In this document: piece after piece, positions 24,057-33,169 of the stretch | How positions within the stretch are numbered: position 1 is the stretch's first letter | How the letters are laid out: the number at the start of each line of letters is the position of its first letter | Source: Huntiella abstrusa | Taxonomy: Eukaryota > Ascomycota > Sordariomycetes > Microascales > Ceratocystidaceae | DNA: 64,000 nucleotides | Reading direction: 5' to 3' | Assembly (NCBI GenBank): GCA_025685495.1 | Contig: JAJNMT010000097.1 | Coordinates: 124,001-188,000 of the forward strand | Program-made: the position numbers and the translations under genes | Notes under the pieces: model-generated | Databases searched by the model: none | Seen by the model: only the letters and a program-made list of their open reading frames with translations | Told to the model about the DNA's origin: nothing

Positions 24057-24512
24057 TTAAACAATCAGGGCAAGAACGGCAGCCATGAGGGCACCGTTAA
24101 CAACGACGCTTCCGGCACCAGCAGTCTCAGTGGTGCTGGTAGAAGAAGAGGAAGAGCTGGTAGAAGTACCAGTGCTCTTGGAGCTACCAGTGCCAGTAGC
24201 AGCGCTGGTAGAGTTTGAGGTGATGGAAGTGTAGAGACCAGTAGCGGCGTCGGTAGGAGCAGTGAAGCCGCTAACGGCAGCAGAAGGGGTAGAAATGCCA
24301 GTGACGCCGGAGGGGGTAGCGACGGAAGCGCCGCTGGCGGCAGAGAAGGCACTGCCGGCGGAGGGGAAGGCACTGTCGGCGGAGGAGAAGCTGGGGACAC
24401 TAGGGCTGGCGGCGGCACCGGAGGCGGTGGCGATGGCGGTAGCGACGGAGGTCTCCTGGGCGTTGGCGATGGCCAGGAGGGCGGGGAGAGCAAAGAGAGT
24501 GGAGAACTGCAT
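24057..24512 (-). CDS. GPI-anchored Ser/Thr/Ala-rich cell-wall protein
   Basis: The 151-residue protein starts at the ATG at 24512, giving a textbook signal peptide (MQFSTLFALPALLAIANA, then QET). A more upstream in-frame start would put 23 polar residues in front of it and is less likely. The body is almost wholly Ala, Ser, Thr, Gly and Pro, with a poly-Ser stretch before the end. The C-terminus (GSVVVNGALMAAVLALIV) is a GPI-attachment signal with a small-residue cleavage site followed by a hydrophobic tail. Such proteins are O-mannosylated and linked to the plasma membrane or cell-wall glucan. It heads a group of three adjacent minus-strand secreted-protein genes sharing leader motifs. The start context ACCGCCAAAATG is identical to that of the gene at 26432-27211. 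Confidence 0.85.
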   Translation of the reverse strand: MQFSTLFALPALLAIANAQETSVATAIATASGAAASPSVPSFSSADSAFPSAGSAFSAASGASVATPSGVTGISTPSAAVSGFTAPTDAATGLYTSITSNSTSAATGTGSSKSTGTSTSSSSSSTSTTETAGAGSVVVNGALMAAVLALIV

Positions 24513-24596
24513 TTTGGCGGTGTGTTTGGTTTGGTTTGATTTGGTAAGTGGAAAGAGTGGCTTTGGTGAAGAAGTTGACAAGCAAGTTAATGAGTC

Positions 24597-24660
24597 GAAT
24601 GAAGATGGGTAGAAAGAAAACTCCTTCTCAAGACTCGGGATACCGCCCCTTCATATACTC
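24597..24660 (-). promoter_or_regulatory. Core promoter and shared leader motif, gene 24057
   Basis: On the minus strand a TATATGA box (about 24652-24658) is followed about 45 nt later by CATCTTCATTC (24607-24597). The same 11-mer occurs downstream of TATA boxes in the two neighbouring secreted-protein genes. Confidence 0.5.
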
Positions 24661-25377
24661 GATACGTCCGGCTCACTCCCCGTCATCCCAGTCTGCAGCG
24701 CCACCATCCACGCAACTAAAAGGCAGTTTGTCAACTCGCAATCCACCACGCAAATCAAAATACTTCAAAAACAGCAATGGCCACGCGGCAGTGTTCTCAC
24801 TTGCACAGGGGCAGTGAATCCCTCCCTCTGAAAGCACAAAAACAGTAGACCCTGCATGGCCTTTTCCGCTCTAGTTGTAAATGTAGGTATCCACTTTCTG
24901 CGTCTAGCCTTTCCGTCCGCCCTGGTATTGTGGGGCCGTATAAGCAAACATGTCGTTGTTTTCCCGCTAGAAAGTTCCCGAATATGTTCAAGTCCGCGTC
25001 ACGGTGGAGGGTTGATCTGCTAAGGGTTGGTTGTAAGATTCTATTTTTAGGAGCTTGGCTGTGGAATCTGACGGGAATTTGGTGGTTGGGTTTGCCTTAA
25101 TGTGACTTTAGGTGTGTTTGGTTTGTAACAGAAATTGACACAAAGAGTCAGCTGGCATACGTTCACGGTGGCTGTGTTGAAATGTACATTGTGATAGGGT
25201 TTAACCCAAACTGGGACATAATTTGTGCAGTTGTGCACGGATATGCATAAATACATTTGGGAGTGTGTAAGAGATTAATTCCAATTCATTGTAGAATATC
25301 CTGTCAACAGGACATCAGGTATAGAACTATAGATTATGAACCAAGTAGACTAGCTTAGTGCGAGCGACGACAGTCTT

Positions 25378-25607
25378 CTAAATAGCTGTGGGGACAGCAG
25401 TGGGCTTGACCTCGTCCGAGAGGATGTAATGTCTCCCTGTATACAGAGTTAGTACACTATCAACTACGGTAGATCGTTGGAGATGAACTTACCATCATCA
25501 GGAAGAGAAGCGTTAGGAGCAGGAGTAGCGTAGGGGTCCTCAACAATAGGATGAGCCACGGAAAAGGTAGCGGCAAGAAGAGAAACGAAAATAGTGGAGA
25601 AGTACAT
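25378..25607 (-). CDS. Small secreted peptide, 57 aa
   Basis: Two exons: 25607-25493 and 25436-25378, with a 56-nt intron (GTAAGT donor, TACTAAC branch point, CAG acceptor). The precursor starts MYFSTIFVSLLAATFSVAH, a signal peptide probably cleaved near residue 19. The mature part is about 38 residues, acidic and Pro-rich, with one N-glycosylation site (NAS), no Cys, and ends VPTAI. No family is recognised. The lack of Cys argues against a typical disulfide-rich effector, and the lack of dibasic sites against a Kex2-processed pheromone. Without splicing the frame stops early with ISNDLP, so the intron matters to the C-terminus. It lies between two GPI-type genes and shares leader motifs with them. 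Confidence 0.7.
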
Positions 25608-25679
25608 GGTTGCGGTTAAAGTTTTAAAGTTTGAGGTGGAATGGAATGCTATAGTCTTGTAAAGTGAAGGACAATGGGT

Positions 25680-25784
25680 CTGCCAGAGAGCGTAAGAAGT
25701 GAAGAATGAATGGAATGAAGATGTTGGATGATGACGCCAGAACAAGAGTTTACTCTCTACTGGGAATCTACCTTCTACTTATAC
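25680..25784 (-). promoter_or_regulatory. Core promoter and shared leader motifs, gene 25378
   Basis: A TATAAGTA box (about 25783-25776) is followed by CATCTTCATTC (25723-25713) and then TCTCTGGCAG (25689-25680). The last two are shared with the promoter of the gene at 26432-27211. Confidence 0.5.
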
Positions 25785-26431
25785 ACAAGTTGGTCCACAT
25801 CCCGAGCTATAAAGTTCTCAGTACCGATGAAATTACCATATCCGTGACATGATCCTCGATTTGGGAGTTGGGTTGGACCGCTAATAGAGCCAGTCTTCTT
25901 CTCACCTCCTTGATCATACGTTTCATTGGGTTCGACCGATTTCTTGGCGATGGTTGGTGTTTATGGCATGGCGAGAGAGGTCCTTTGGACTAGGACTGTG
26001 CACGGTTGTTGGCATCTCAAGGTCAAAATGAATCTCTTGTAGTACAGCATATAAATGATATCCGGATACAAGAGTCAAAGAACATATTTGGAACGTTGAT
26101 TAAAGGTATATGCTCGGAGCCTACACACGGAAAATAAAGTTGTATGATCATGACATCATATAAACTAAACTAAATCTCGACATTTCCTCAATCCCGTAAA
26201 TCGCAGGTCCATTTTCATCGTTCCATGTTTCATCCCGTTACTGCCAAGCCAACGAAATCCCCACGTCCCGGGATCTTCCCGTCTGTGCCCGACTAGAATC
26301 TTCGACTATCTCCAACTGCCGGCCAATCGCCAGATTCCTCTCTCACAAAGTTAAATTTAGTACAAACGCACAAAACATCAAGGAAGTGAGTTTATTGATA
26401 ATATGTATTCAAACCTAGCCAGCTAGGTACC

Positions 26432-27211
26432 TTAAATAACAATAGCCAATCCAGCAATACCCGCCAAAATCACACAGTTCATGGCAACCATAGAAGCACC
26501 AGCGGTAGCAGTGGTACTGGTAGAACCCGACGAGGAAGATGTTCCAGAGGCAGAACCAGACTTAGTGGTAGATGACCCGGTAGCTTCGGCACGACCGAGG
26601 ACAACCTTTGTCTGAGTCTCACGACCAACAAGAGGAGCAGCGGCAGATTCAGAGGCGGGAGACCGCTCTTGGATGAGCGTCTCAGTGGCACGAGCGAGAA
26701 CGACCTTTGTCTGGGTCTCGCGCTCAGCAAGCGGGGCAACCGCAGACTCAGAGGCGGGAGACCGCTCTTGGATAAGCGTCTCAGTAGCACGAGCGAGGAT
26801 AACCGAAGTTTGAGTCTCGCGTCCAACAAGCGGAACAACGGCAGATTCAGAGGCGGGAGATCTCTCGACAACCTTCGTCTGAGTCTCACGACCAACAAGA
26901 GGACCAACCGCAGACTCAGAGGCAGGAGACCTCTCAACAATAACCGTCTCAGTAGCACGAGCGGCAATGGTAACAGCCGACGACGAAGTGGCCTGAACAA
27001 CGACCGACTCCGGGGCATCCGCACGAGCAGTAACAAGAACAGGGACACCAGTCTCCTCTTCACGTGGAACTACAACAGTCGAAGAGGGAGCACTAGTCGT
27101 GACAACAACGAGGACAGAAGAGTCGCTGTCAGGCTTAGCCGGGGGAGCCTGCTTGGGAGCAGCAAGTGCCGAGGCGGCGAAGAGAGAGACGATGACGGAG
27201 GAGTAGAGCAT
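26432..27211 (-). CDS. Repeat-containing GPI-anchored surface protein
   Basis: The single-exon, 259-residue protein has a signal peptide (MLYSSVIVSLFAASALAAP) and an N-terminal region rich in Val, Ser and Pro. At about residues 83-205 there are four imperfect copies of a repeat built on ERSPASESAV, PLVGRETQT and LARATETLI (full unit about 34 residues; the second copy is shortened). A Ser/Thr/Gly-rich linker follows, then a GPI signal ending ILAGIAGLAIVI. It is presumably displayed on the cell wall or membrane. The repeats contain single Arg residues but no Lys-Arg, so Kex2 release of peptides is not indicated. The repeat is also regular at the DNA level, so copy number may vary between strains. 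The start context ACCGCCAAAATG matches the gene at 24057. Confidence 0.85.
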   Translation of the reverse strand: MLYSSVIVSLFAASALAAPKQAPPAKPDSDSSVLVVVTTSAPSSTVVVPREEETGVPVLVTARADAPESVVVQATSSSAVTIAARATETVIVERSPASESAVGPLVGRETQTKVVERSPASESAVVPLVGRETQTSVILARATETLIQERSPASESAVAPLAERETQTKVVLARATETLIQERSPASESAAAPLVGRETQTKVVLGRAEATGSSTTKSGSASGTSSSSGSTSTTATAGASMVAMNCVILAGIAGLAIVI

Positions 27212-27279
27212 TTTGGCGGTAGATGAGAAAGGAATATGGTATATGGATTATAGAGTAAATGATGTATGAAATGGTGGTT

Positions 27280-27360
27280 CTGCCAGAGAACTAATTAGAA
27301 TGAAGATGTTTGGTTGTCCACCTTCGAGCTGAGAGAGTCGCGGGTCATCAGCCTATTTAT
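27280..27360 (-). promoter_or_regulatory. Core promoter and shared leader motifs, gene 26432
   Basis: An ATAAATAG box (27360-27353) is followed by CATCTTCATTC (27308-27298) and TCTCTGGCAG (27289-27280), the same order and similar spacing as before the gene at 25378. Confidence 0.5.
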
Positions 27361-27627
27361 CCTTCTGCCAAGCCCTATGCCGATATATCTTCCAGATCTC
27401 ATACCGGCAAATCCCAAATTCTTCAAGGCATAGTCCATCCATTTCACTCCGAAAGCCCGTGCCGTATCAGGCCAGTCCATTTCACGAACCACTCCACACC
27501 GCTTTAAACAAAACATTCCGAAAAGTTGAAACATCCAAGCACCCGGAATAGCACCACTCCAGTTCCACATCTACCGCTGTATATATTTTAAGTCATAGTT
27601 TTCATTACCATTTATATCTGTACAAAT

Positions 27628-29184
27628 CTACTCAATCGTGTTCCCCAGGTTAACATGCACCGCCTTGACCTGTGAATACGCCTCCAGACCCGCCTCGCCA
27701 AGCTCCCGACCAATACCGCTCTGCTTGACACCACCAAATGGTACGTGTGGGTCACAGTCCTGGGTGCTGTTGATCCAAACCATACCAGCCTGAATATCCG
27801 CCGAGATCCGGGTTGCCCTGGCAATATCCTTAGTGAACACGGCCGCACCAAGACCGTAGCAGCTATCGTTGGCCATGTTAATAGCCTCCTCCTCCGTATC
27901 AAATGGCGCAATGACCACCACAGGACCAAAGATCTCTTCTTGGAATACAGTCATGGTGCTCTTGACGTCACTGAAGACAGTGGGTTCAACAAAGTAACCC
28001 TTAGAGAACTTCTCGGGGATCTTACCACCACAGACAACCTTGGCACCCTCATCGATACCCTTCTGAACATACTCCATAACCCGGGACTGTTGCGCCTTGG
28101 AAACCTGAGGACCTTGGTAGGTCTTCTCATCCCACTGGCTACCCAACACCGAAGTATCCTTAACCCGCGCAGCGAACTTGGTAACAAACTCATCATAGAT
28201 ACCCCGCTGCACCAAAAGACGCGAAGTAGCCGTGCAGATCTGACCCTGGTTACTCATGATACCCATGTGCGACCAGTTAACCGCCTGAACCAGATCAGCA
28301 TCATCAAACACCAACAAGGGACTCTTACCACCCGTCTCCAAAGTAATATTCTTCAACGTCTTAGCCGCCGCCGCCATAATATGCGTCGCCGTCTGCGTGC
28401 TTCCAGTGAAAGCCACCTTATCAATCAAAGGGTGCTCAGCCAACGCAGCACCAGCGTCCTTTCCAAGACCGTTGACAAAGTTGACTACACCCGGTGGGAA
28501 GCCAACCTCCTTGATCAACGAGGCTAGGTAGAGGATAGACAGGGGAGTCTGCTCGGCGGCCTTGAGAACCACTGTGTTACCGCACGCCAGAGCGGGACCT
28601 AGCTTCCAGGTCGCCATGGACAGAGGGTAGTTCCATGGGATAATCTGGCCCACCACACCGATTGGTTGACGGAGGGTATAAGCCAGCTTGTTAGGCAACA
28701 TCTGAGTCTGACCGTGGATCTTGTCGCACCACCCGGCATAGTACCGGAGAACGGCAACAGCCTCAACGAGATCTACGTTCAGAGCGTCATTGTACGTTTT
28801 ACCGTTGTCCCAGGCCTCAATGGTAGCAAAGATGTCCACCTTCTCCTGGAGAGCATCAGCCAACTTGGTCATGAGGATACCACGGTCAGAAGCGGCCATG
28901 GCCTTCCATGAAGGGGCCTTCAGAGCTTTAGCGGCAGCTTGGACAGCGGTGTCGACGTCCTTGGCGCTGGCGGAAGACACAGAGCAGATGGGGGTCTCGG
29001 TGCTGATGTACAGTTAGTTTGATGCACATGGCCGGTTATCTGGGTATAGTACTTACTAAGGATCGACAGTCTCAAGAGTAGCGCCACCCTCGGCGGCAAC
29101 AAACTCGTTGTTGATGAACAGACCGGTAGGCTGAGTCCAGCTCTTACCGTTCGGCGCGGTCAACTTAATCTCAAGGGCACTCAT
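27628..29184 (-). CDS. Aldehyde dehydrogenase (NAD(P)+), class 1/2 type
   Basis: Exons 29184-29057 and 29002-27628 flank a 54-nt intron (GTAAGT donor, CTAAC branch point, CAG acceptor); the product is 500 residues, the normal size. It oxidises aldehydes to carboxylic acids. Visible signatures are the Rossmann region IIPWNYPLSMATWKLGPALA with VVLKAAEQTP, the general-base motif LETGGKSP, the catalytic Cys in NQGQICTA, EEIFGPVV, and the C-terminal PFGGVKQSGIGRELG. The first ATG that gives a cytosolic form (MSALEIKLTAPNG) is at 29184. An in-frame ATG at 29247 would add 21 residues rich in Arg and hydrophobics (MNRVFSRLLLPFRGHIRS), a plausible mitochondrial presequence, so two isoforms are possible. 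The exact substrate cannot be told; acetaldehyde, betaine aldehyde or related compounds are all possible. Confidence 0.92.
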
Positions 29185-29247
29185 GGTAGTCAAGCTCCTA
29201 ATATGTCCTCTAAATGGCAAAAGTAATCTGGAAAATACACGATTCAT

Positions 29248-30039
29248 ACGTCGTCAACGCAACACATCAGAAAAATTAAAGTATTAAGACAAAAGCGGGG
29301 TATAACAACGTGTATAAGGATAGATAAACTCAAACCAAGGAACAAGATACGTCACGTCCCACCATCTTATATACTCATCCCCCATCCCCCTTCCACTAGA
29401 TAACGCGGGGTTATCTACCTAGTTATGTAATTACCGACCAATGGGAATATTCCCTTTACGGCAGCAACCGGCAACCTGCCAAAAAGTAAAGCAGGTCCCG
29501 TCGGCAAGGGCAGGTGGTGACGGACTTGGCGGCTGGGTTTTGGGTTAGGGTGGGGCTTATCGATAACGAGCGGGGTATCGGAGGTGAGTGGGGGGAGGGG
29601 CAAGATAACGGGAGATATCAACAAGATTGTGACGTTTCAAGATAGCAATTGGCGCTTATTTTGGTTTGGATTGGAAAGGTGGTTATATTGTATGAAATCA
29701 GCATCACGAGAATACCGGAACGCGTCAAAAGACACATGATTCATCTCTCCTCTTCTCTCGCTCCATCCCTGCCCCGCTAACTCCACTCGCCGCCGGCCAA
29801 GACGGCCAGAATCCGGGGTAAACCAGCCCTAGCGGCCTTCAATCACATTATCCGCCCCCGCGGGTTCCGCCCCGATTCTCCAATTCAAACCGGCTCTCCT
29901 ACCCGGTTCACCCTAGACGCCAATGACGTAACCGCTCGGGTCATTCCATTATCACCATTGTCAATGTAACCCTAATCCACAACACCCTGGTTTGCGCTGA
30001 TAACTTGATGATTAATTAACCCCGGGTATAGGGGGACGG
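29248..30039. other. Intergenic, promoter of ALDH and 3' side of SET gene
   Basis: No gene was seen. GC-rich tracts with CCCGTTAT/GATAACG repeats lie at about 29430-29620 and may hold regulator sites. Confidence 0.4.
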
Positions 30040-31488
30040 CTATCCTAACCATTGCTCGTCGACATTCTCGAGAACGCCTTCGAGGACCTTTCTCTCGCGG
30101 GCTCGCCAGTCTACTGACATTTTCTGGTAGTCGTCAAGTTCGACGCCTGATGTCTCCCAATCCATATCTTCATTAGCCAGTTTCTCAAGCTCATTCCAAG
30201 CTTGGTTCATGACAGTAGCCATGACTCTCTGCAAGACACTCTTAACCCGGCCCTCCACCTTGCCCGTCAATACCACCTTCAGGATATCTCTAGAAGCCCG
30301 TAGTATCTCAGCCTCTGAGTTGTCCGCCGCCGGTGCCGTCCCAATAGCCTCCGCCACCTGTGGCAATGGCATCAAGGTGGCAAGTAACTCCAAAACCAGT
30401 TTATCCTCCACCCGAGTGAACCCTTGAAGTACATCGGCCGGCCGCTCAGCGTACGGCAGAATAAGACGCTTGTGAATAAGCTGCGAAGACGGGTCGCTGA
30501 CCGGTCTTCCCGAAAGGAGATAATCCTTTTTGCCCTGGCCACGTGGCTGAAGGTGCACGTAGTTGTTGTGTCTTTCCGGGGTGTCCTCCTCCATGAAGCC
30601 GTAAGAAAGGAATAACTGGGTATTCGACTTGTCACCGTAGTTGTTGTAAATCTGTTCCCCTTTGACGTGTCGTCTAGCAACAGACAAAGCCACCGAGTCG
30701 TCGGTCAACTTCCATTGAATCTTGGAGTGACCATCATGGTTACCAAGATCAAACAACGGAAGCAAGATAGAGAAATCCCCCGTAGAAACACCCTCCGGCA
30801 AAAGTCCCGACAACCCCGCAGATTCCGGGACTACCAAGCTCGGCATGAAGCTCCGAGAAGTGAATACCGCGTACGCCCAATGATATAAAGGCCACGTGAA
30901 AGTCTCTGAATTCCACCACGTTGGACGCTCCCCGTCAATCTCAATTTTCCAAAGAGCTTCATACTCTTTATTCAAGGTGTTTTGGATATTCGTCACAGAA
31001 ACCTCCAAAGCTGAGCCGCCCAAACACATGTCTACATCCTCTCTATCCCAAATAGCCGGAATGAACAAGTCCTCAGGCTCCGGTAAAACATCGATATACG
31101 GCGCCCAAAAAGATTCCTTCCCCGCCAAGAACTGCTGCATCAAAAGGACCCGACCCAGTACATGTGCTGGTGTCGCATCGACCACGGAACTTGGCAACGC
31201 CACATTCGGCACCTTGCACGCTCTCTTTGTCGTCGCACATGGCTCACAGGGCGCATATGGATCCCGGAAAACGGATGAACCGGGGCGTAAATTGAGATAG
31301 CTCAACGTTAACCCCATCGGACAACTAACCAGCGGAACGCCCTCTTCAATATCTGCTTCCGCAACAAACGAAGCGCCCATGGCGTCATCGACGGAAATTC
31401 CCACCCCCTCGTTCAACGCTGCCCCATTCGCAATTGCCCACTTCCGAAGGGCTTCGTAACGTGAATCTTGTAGCTGTGTTTGTGTCAT
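30040..31488 (-). CDS. SET-domain protein lysine methyltransferase (LSMT/SETD-like)
   Basis: Single exon, 482 residues. The layout is that of Rubisco-LSMT-type SET proteins (yeast Rkm/Ctm1-like), which methylate lysines of non-histone targets such as ribosomal proteins or cytochrome c. The split SET domain starts near residue 28 (GISVDDAMGASFVAEADIEEG) and has a long helical insert. It resumes with FSILLPLFDLGNHDG, which includes the SAM-binding N-H pair, and ends with GEQIYNNYGDKSN followed by LFLSYGF, the pseudoknot and catalytic Tyr region. The C-terminal ~150 residues match the substrate-binding helical domain in position. The target cannot be deduced. It shares a 311-bp divergent promoter with the WSC gene. 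Confidence 0.9.
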   Translation of the reverse strand: MTQTQLQDSRYEALRKWAIANGAALNEGVGISVDDAMGASFVAEADIEEGVPLVSCPMGLTLSYLNLRPGSSVFRDPYAPCEPCATTKRACKVPNVALPSSVVDATPAHVLGRVLLMQQFLAGKESFWAPYIDVLPEPEDLFIPAIWDREDVDMCLGGSALEVSVTNIQNTLNKEYEALWKIEIDGERPTWWNSETFTWPLYHWAYAVFTSRSFMPSLVVPESAGLSGLLPEGVSTGDFSILLPLFDLGNHDGHSKIQWKLTDDSVALSVARRHVKGEQIYNNYGDKSNTQLFLSYGFMEEDTPERHNNYVHLQPRGQGKKDYLLSGRPVSDPSSQLIHKRLILPYAERPADVLQGFTRVEDKLVLELLATLMPLPQVAEAIGTAPAADNSEAEILRASRDILKVVLTGKVEGRVKSVLQRVMATVMNQAWNELEKLANEDMDWETSGVELDDYQKMSVDWRARERKVLEGVLENVDEQWLG

Positions 31489-31799
31489 TGTAAAGTCGTT
31501 CTTCGATTTGATGAAAGAAGAGGTGTGGGTGTGTTGGCGACGTCAGATTCGTCCTGCTGCGATACAAATCGGATCGGAATCCCTAGGTGGGGCAACGAGA
31601 TTTTGGACCCTAGGGTAACCCTGGGGAGAATCGTGTTACGAATAAGTGGGACAAAGGGAGACAGTAAGACGGACGAGCCGACGATTCGCGGAGTGGGGGG
31701 AGACGACGATGTGTGGAGGGCGAGGAGGTGAAGATATAAAGAGACGAGTCAGTCGGTGAGTAATATGCCTCAACCCACTAGCCAAACAGCCAAACAACC
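31489..31799. promoter_or_regulatory. Divergent promoter, SET gene and WSC gene
   Basis: The 311-bp interval serves both divergent genes. A TATAAAGAG box at about 31734-31742 lies 60 nt before the WSC start. The leader just before that ATG is C/A-rich (ccaaacagccaaacaacc), typical of fungal leaders. Confidence 0.5.
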
Positions 31800-33038
31800 A
31801 TGAATCTCCTGATTATAACCCTGATCCTAACCCTCGTCGCCCTCCCCGCCACCCTTTCGGCGACGATTTCTACTTCTCCTGCGCCTCCGGCTTTCGTGTT
31901 GATGTATTGTGCCCGGGTGGGGTACTTGCAGAATACTATTGCTTTAGCTTCACCGTCTATGACAACGAATCTATGCTCTCTGTTCTGTCAAACTCATCAA
32001 TACCTACTGTTGACCAACGGCACATCATGTATCTGTGCAAATGATCTTGGGGGTACATTGGATATTCTCTCACCAGATTATTGTGACATTGATTGTCCCG
32101 GTGGTGAAGGGGGACGCTGTGGTGGAAGGAATGCCTCTGCGCTTTGGATTAACAAGGAGACGATTCGGATGACTTCGGTGTTGGAGAGAACGGGACCTGT
32201 GAGAGTTATGGCGACGGGGACTGGCTTTGGGACTGGCACTGATGGAGGGACTGGTTATGGCACTGGAACTGGCTACGGGACGGGGACTGGTGGTGGGTCG
32301 ACTAGTACATCAGGCTACTGGAACACCACCACCAAGATATCAACATCCCACGCTCCAGGCACAGTTTCTTCCACCATTACCTCATCCACTTCAAACTCAT
32401 CCACATCAACAATATCAAGCACCTCCTCATCAATCTCTCAAAACACCACTTCGACAACCCTTCAAAGCTCCTCCACAAGTATCTCTCCATCCACAATTCC
32501 CTCATCAACCATAGCACCATCTACAACAGTCCCCGAGACATCCTCATCAGTCTCCGCCCCCGAAACCACAACCGCCGCACCCTTAACCTCATCCACAACC
32601 GACTCCGGCCCCTCTTGGGCCCATCCAACGCCTACATCTGGTTATAACCATATAGGTTGTTACGGCGATGTCCCCAAACACGCTTTGCCTCAGCTTGCCG
32701 CGAATAACTCCATGACTCCGGAGTTGTGTATTGCTATTGCTCACTCTCTATACTCATCATCGCCTTTCAGTACCACTATGTTGCCTTACCTGTTCCTTGA
32801 ATATCATCATGAATGTTACGGTGGCGCTAAGTTGGACTTTGGCGGAGCACCCGTCACTACTATGGTAGGGACAAAGGCTTGCAGAGACTATTGCTACGGA
32901 TCTGTGACCCAAGGCGCTGATGGTGTGAAGACTACAAACACTGCAAATTGGTGTGGTGGGCCTATGATGTTTGACCTGTACGGTCTACAAACAACAGTAG
33001 AATTTGACGGACCACTAGCTACATGGACACCGGAGTAG
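31800..33038 (+). CDS. Secreted WSC-domain Ser/Thr-rich surface protein
   Basis: Single exon, 412 residues. A signal peptide (to about residue 20) is followed by a WSC-type Cys-rich carbohydrate-binding domain (about 35-115, eight Cys spaced C...CSLFC...CIC...C...CPG...RCGG with a final ALWI strand). Then come a Gly/Thr repeat (about 140-165), a long Ser/Thr-rich region likely to be O-mannosylated, and a second Cys-containing domain (about 280-405) that opens IGCYGD and resembles a diverged WSC repeat. No transmembrane or GPI tail is visible, so it is probably secreted or wall-bound rather than a Wsc sensor. WSC domains bind glucan or other polysaccharides. Overall call sound; identity of the second domain tentative. 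Confidence 0.8.
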   Translation: MNLLIITLILTLVALPATLSATISTSPAPPAFVLMYCARVGYLQNTIALASPSMTTNLCSLFCQTHQYLLLTNGTSCICANDLGGTLDILSPDYCDIDCPGGEGGRCGGRNASALWINKETIRMTSVLERTGPVRVMATGTGFGTGTDGGTGYGTGTGYGTGTGGGSTSTSGYWNTTTKISTSHAPGTVSSTITSSTSNSSTSTISSTSSSISQNTTSTTLQSSSTSISPSTIPSSTIAPSTTVPETSSSVSAPETTTAAPLTSSTTDSGPSWAHPTPTSGYNHIGCYGDVPKHALPQLAANNSMTPELCIAIAHSLYSSSPFSTTMLPYLFLEYHHECYGGAKLDFGGAPVTTMVGTKACRDYCYGSVTQGADGVKTTNTANWCGGPMMFDLYGLQTTVEFDGPLATWTPE

Positions 33039-33169
33039 AAGACATAATTGAATGAAATAATATGTTCATGAATTACCATAATGTTAACAATGCGTACTAA
33101 TATGTACAAACCAAACCCAGACCTAGACCCAAACACCTGACCCATGCTATGCTATTACCGAACCCATAT

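Noticed and set aside
26432..27211. Kex2-processed repeat precursor (KEP/RiPP-like)
   Set aside because: The repeats lack Lys-Arg or Arg-Arg sites and the protein ends with a GPI signal.
26669..27226. Plus-strand 185-codon frame opposite the repeat surface protein
   Set aside because: Its Arg/Asn-rich repeats are the antisense image of the repeat units of the minus-strand gene; the sense protein has a signal peptide and GPI tail.
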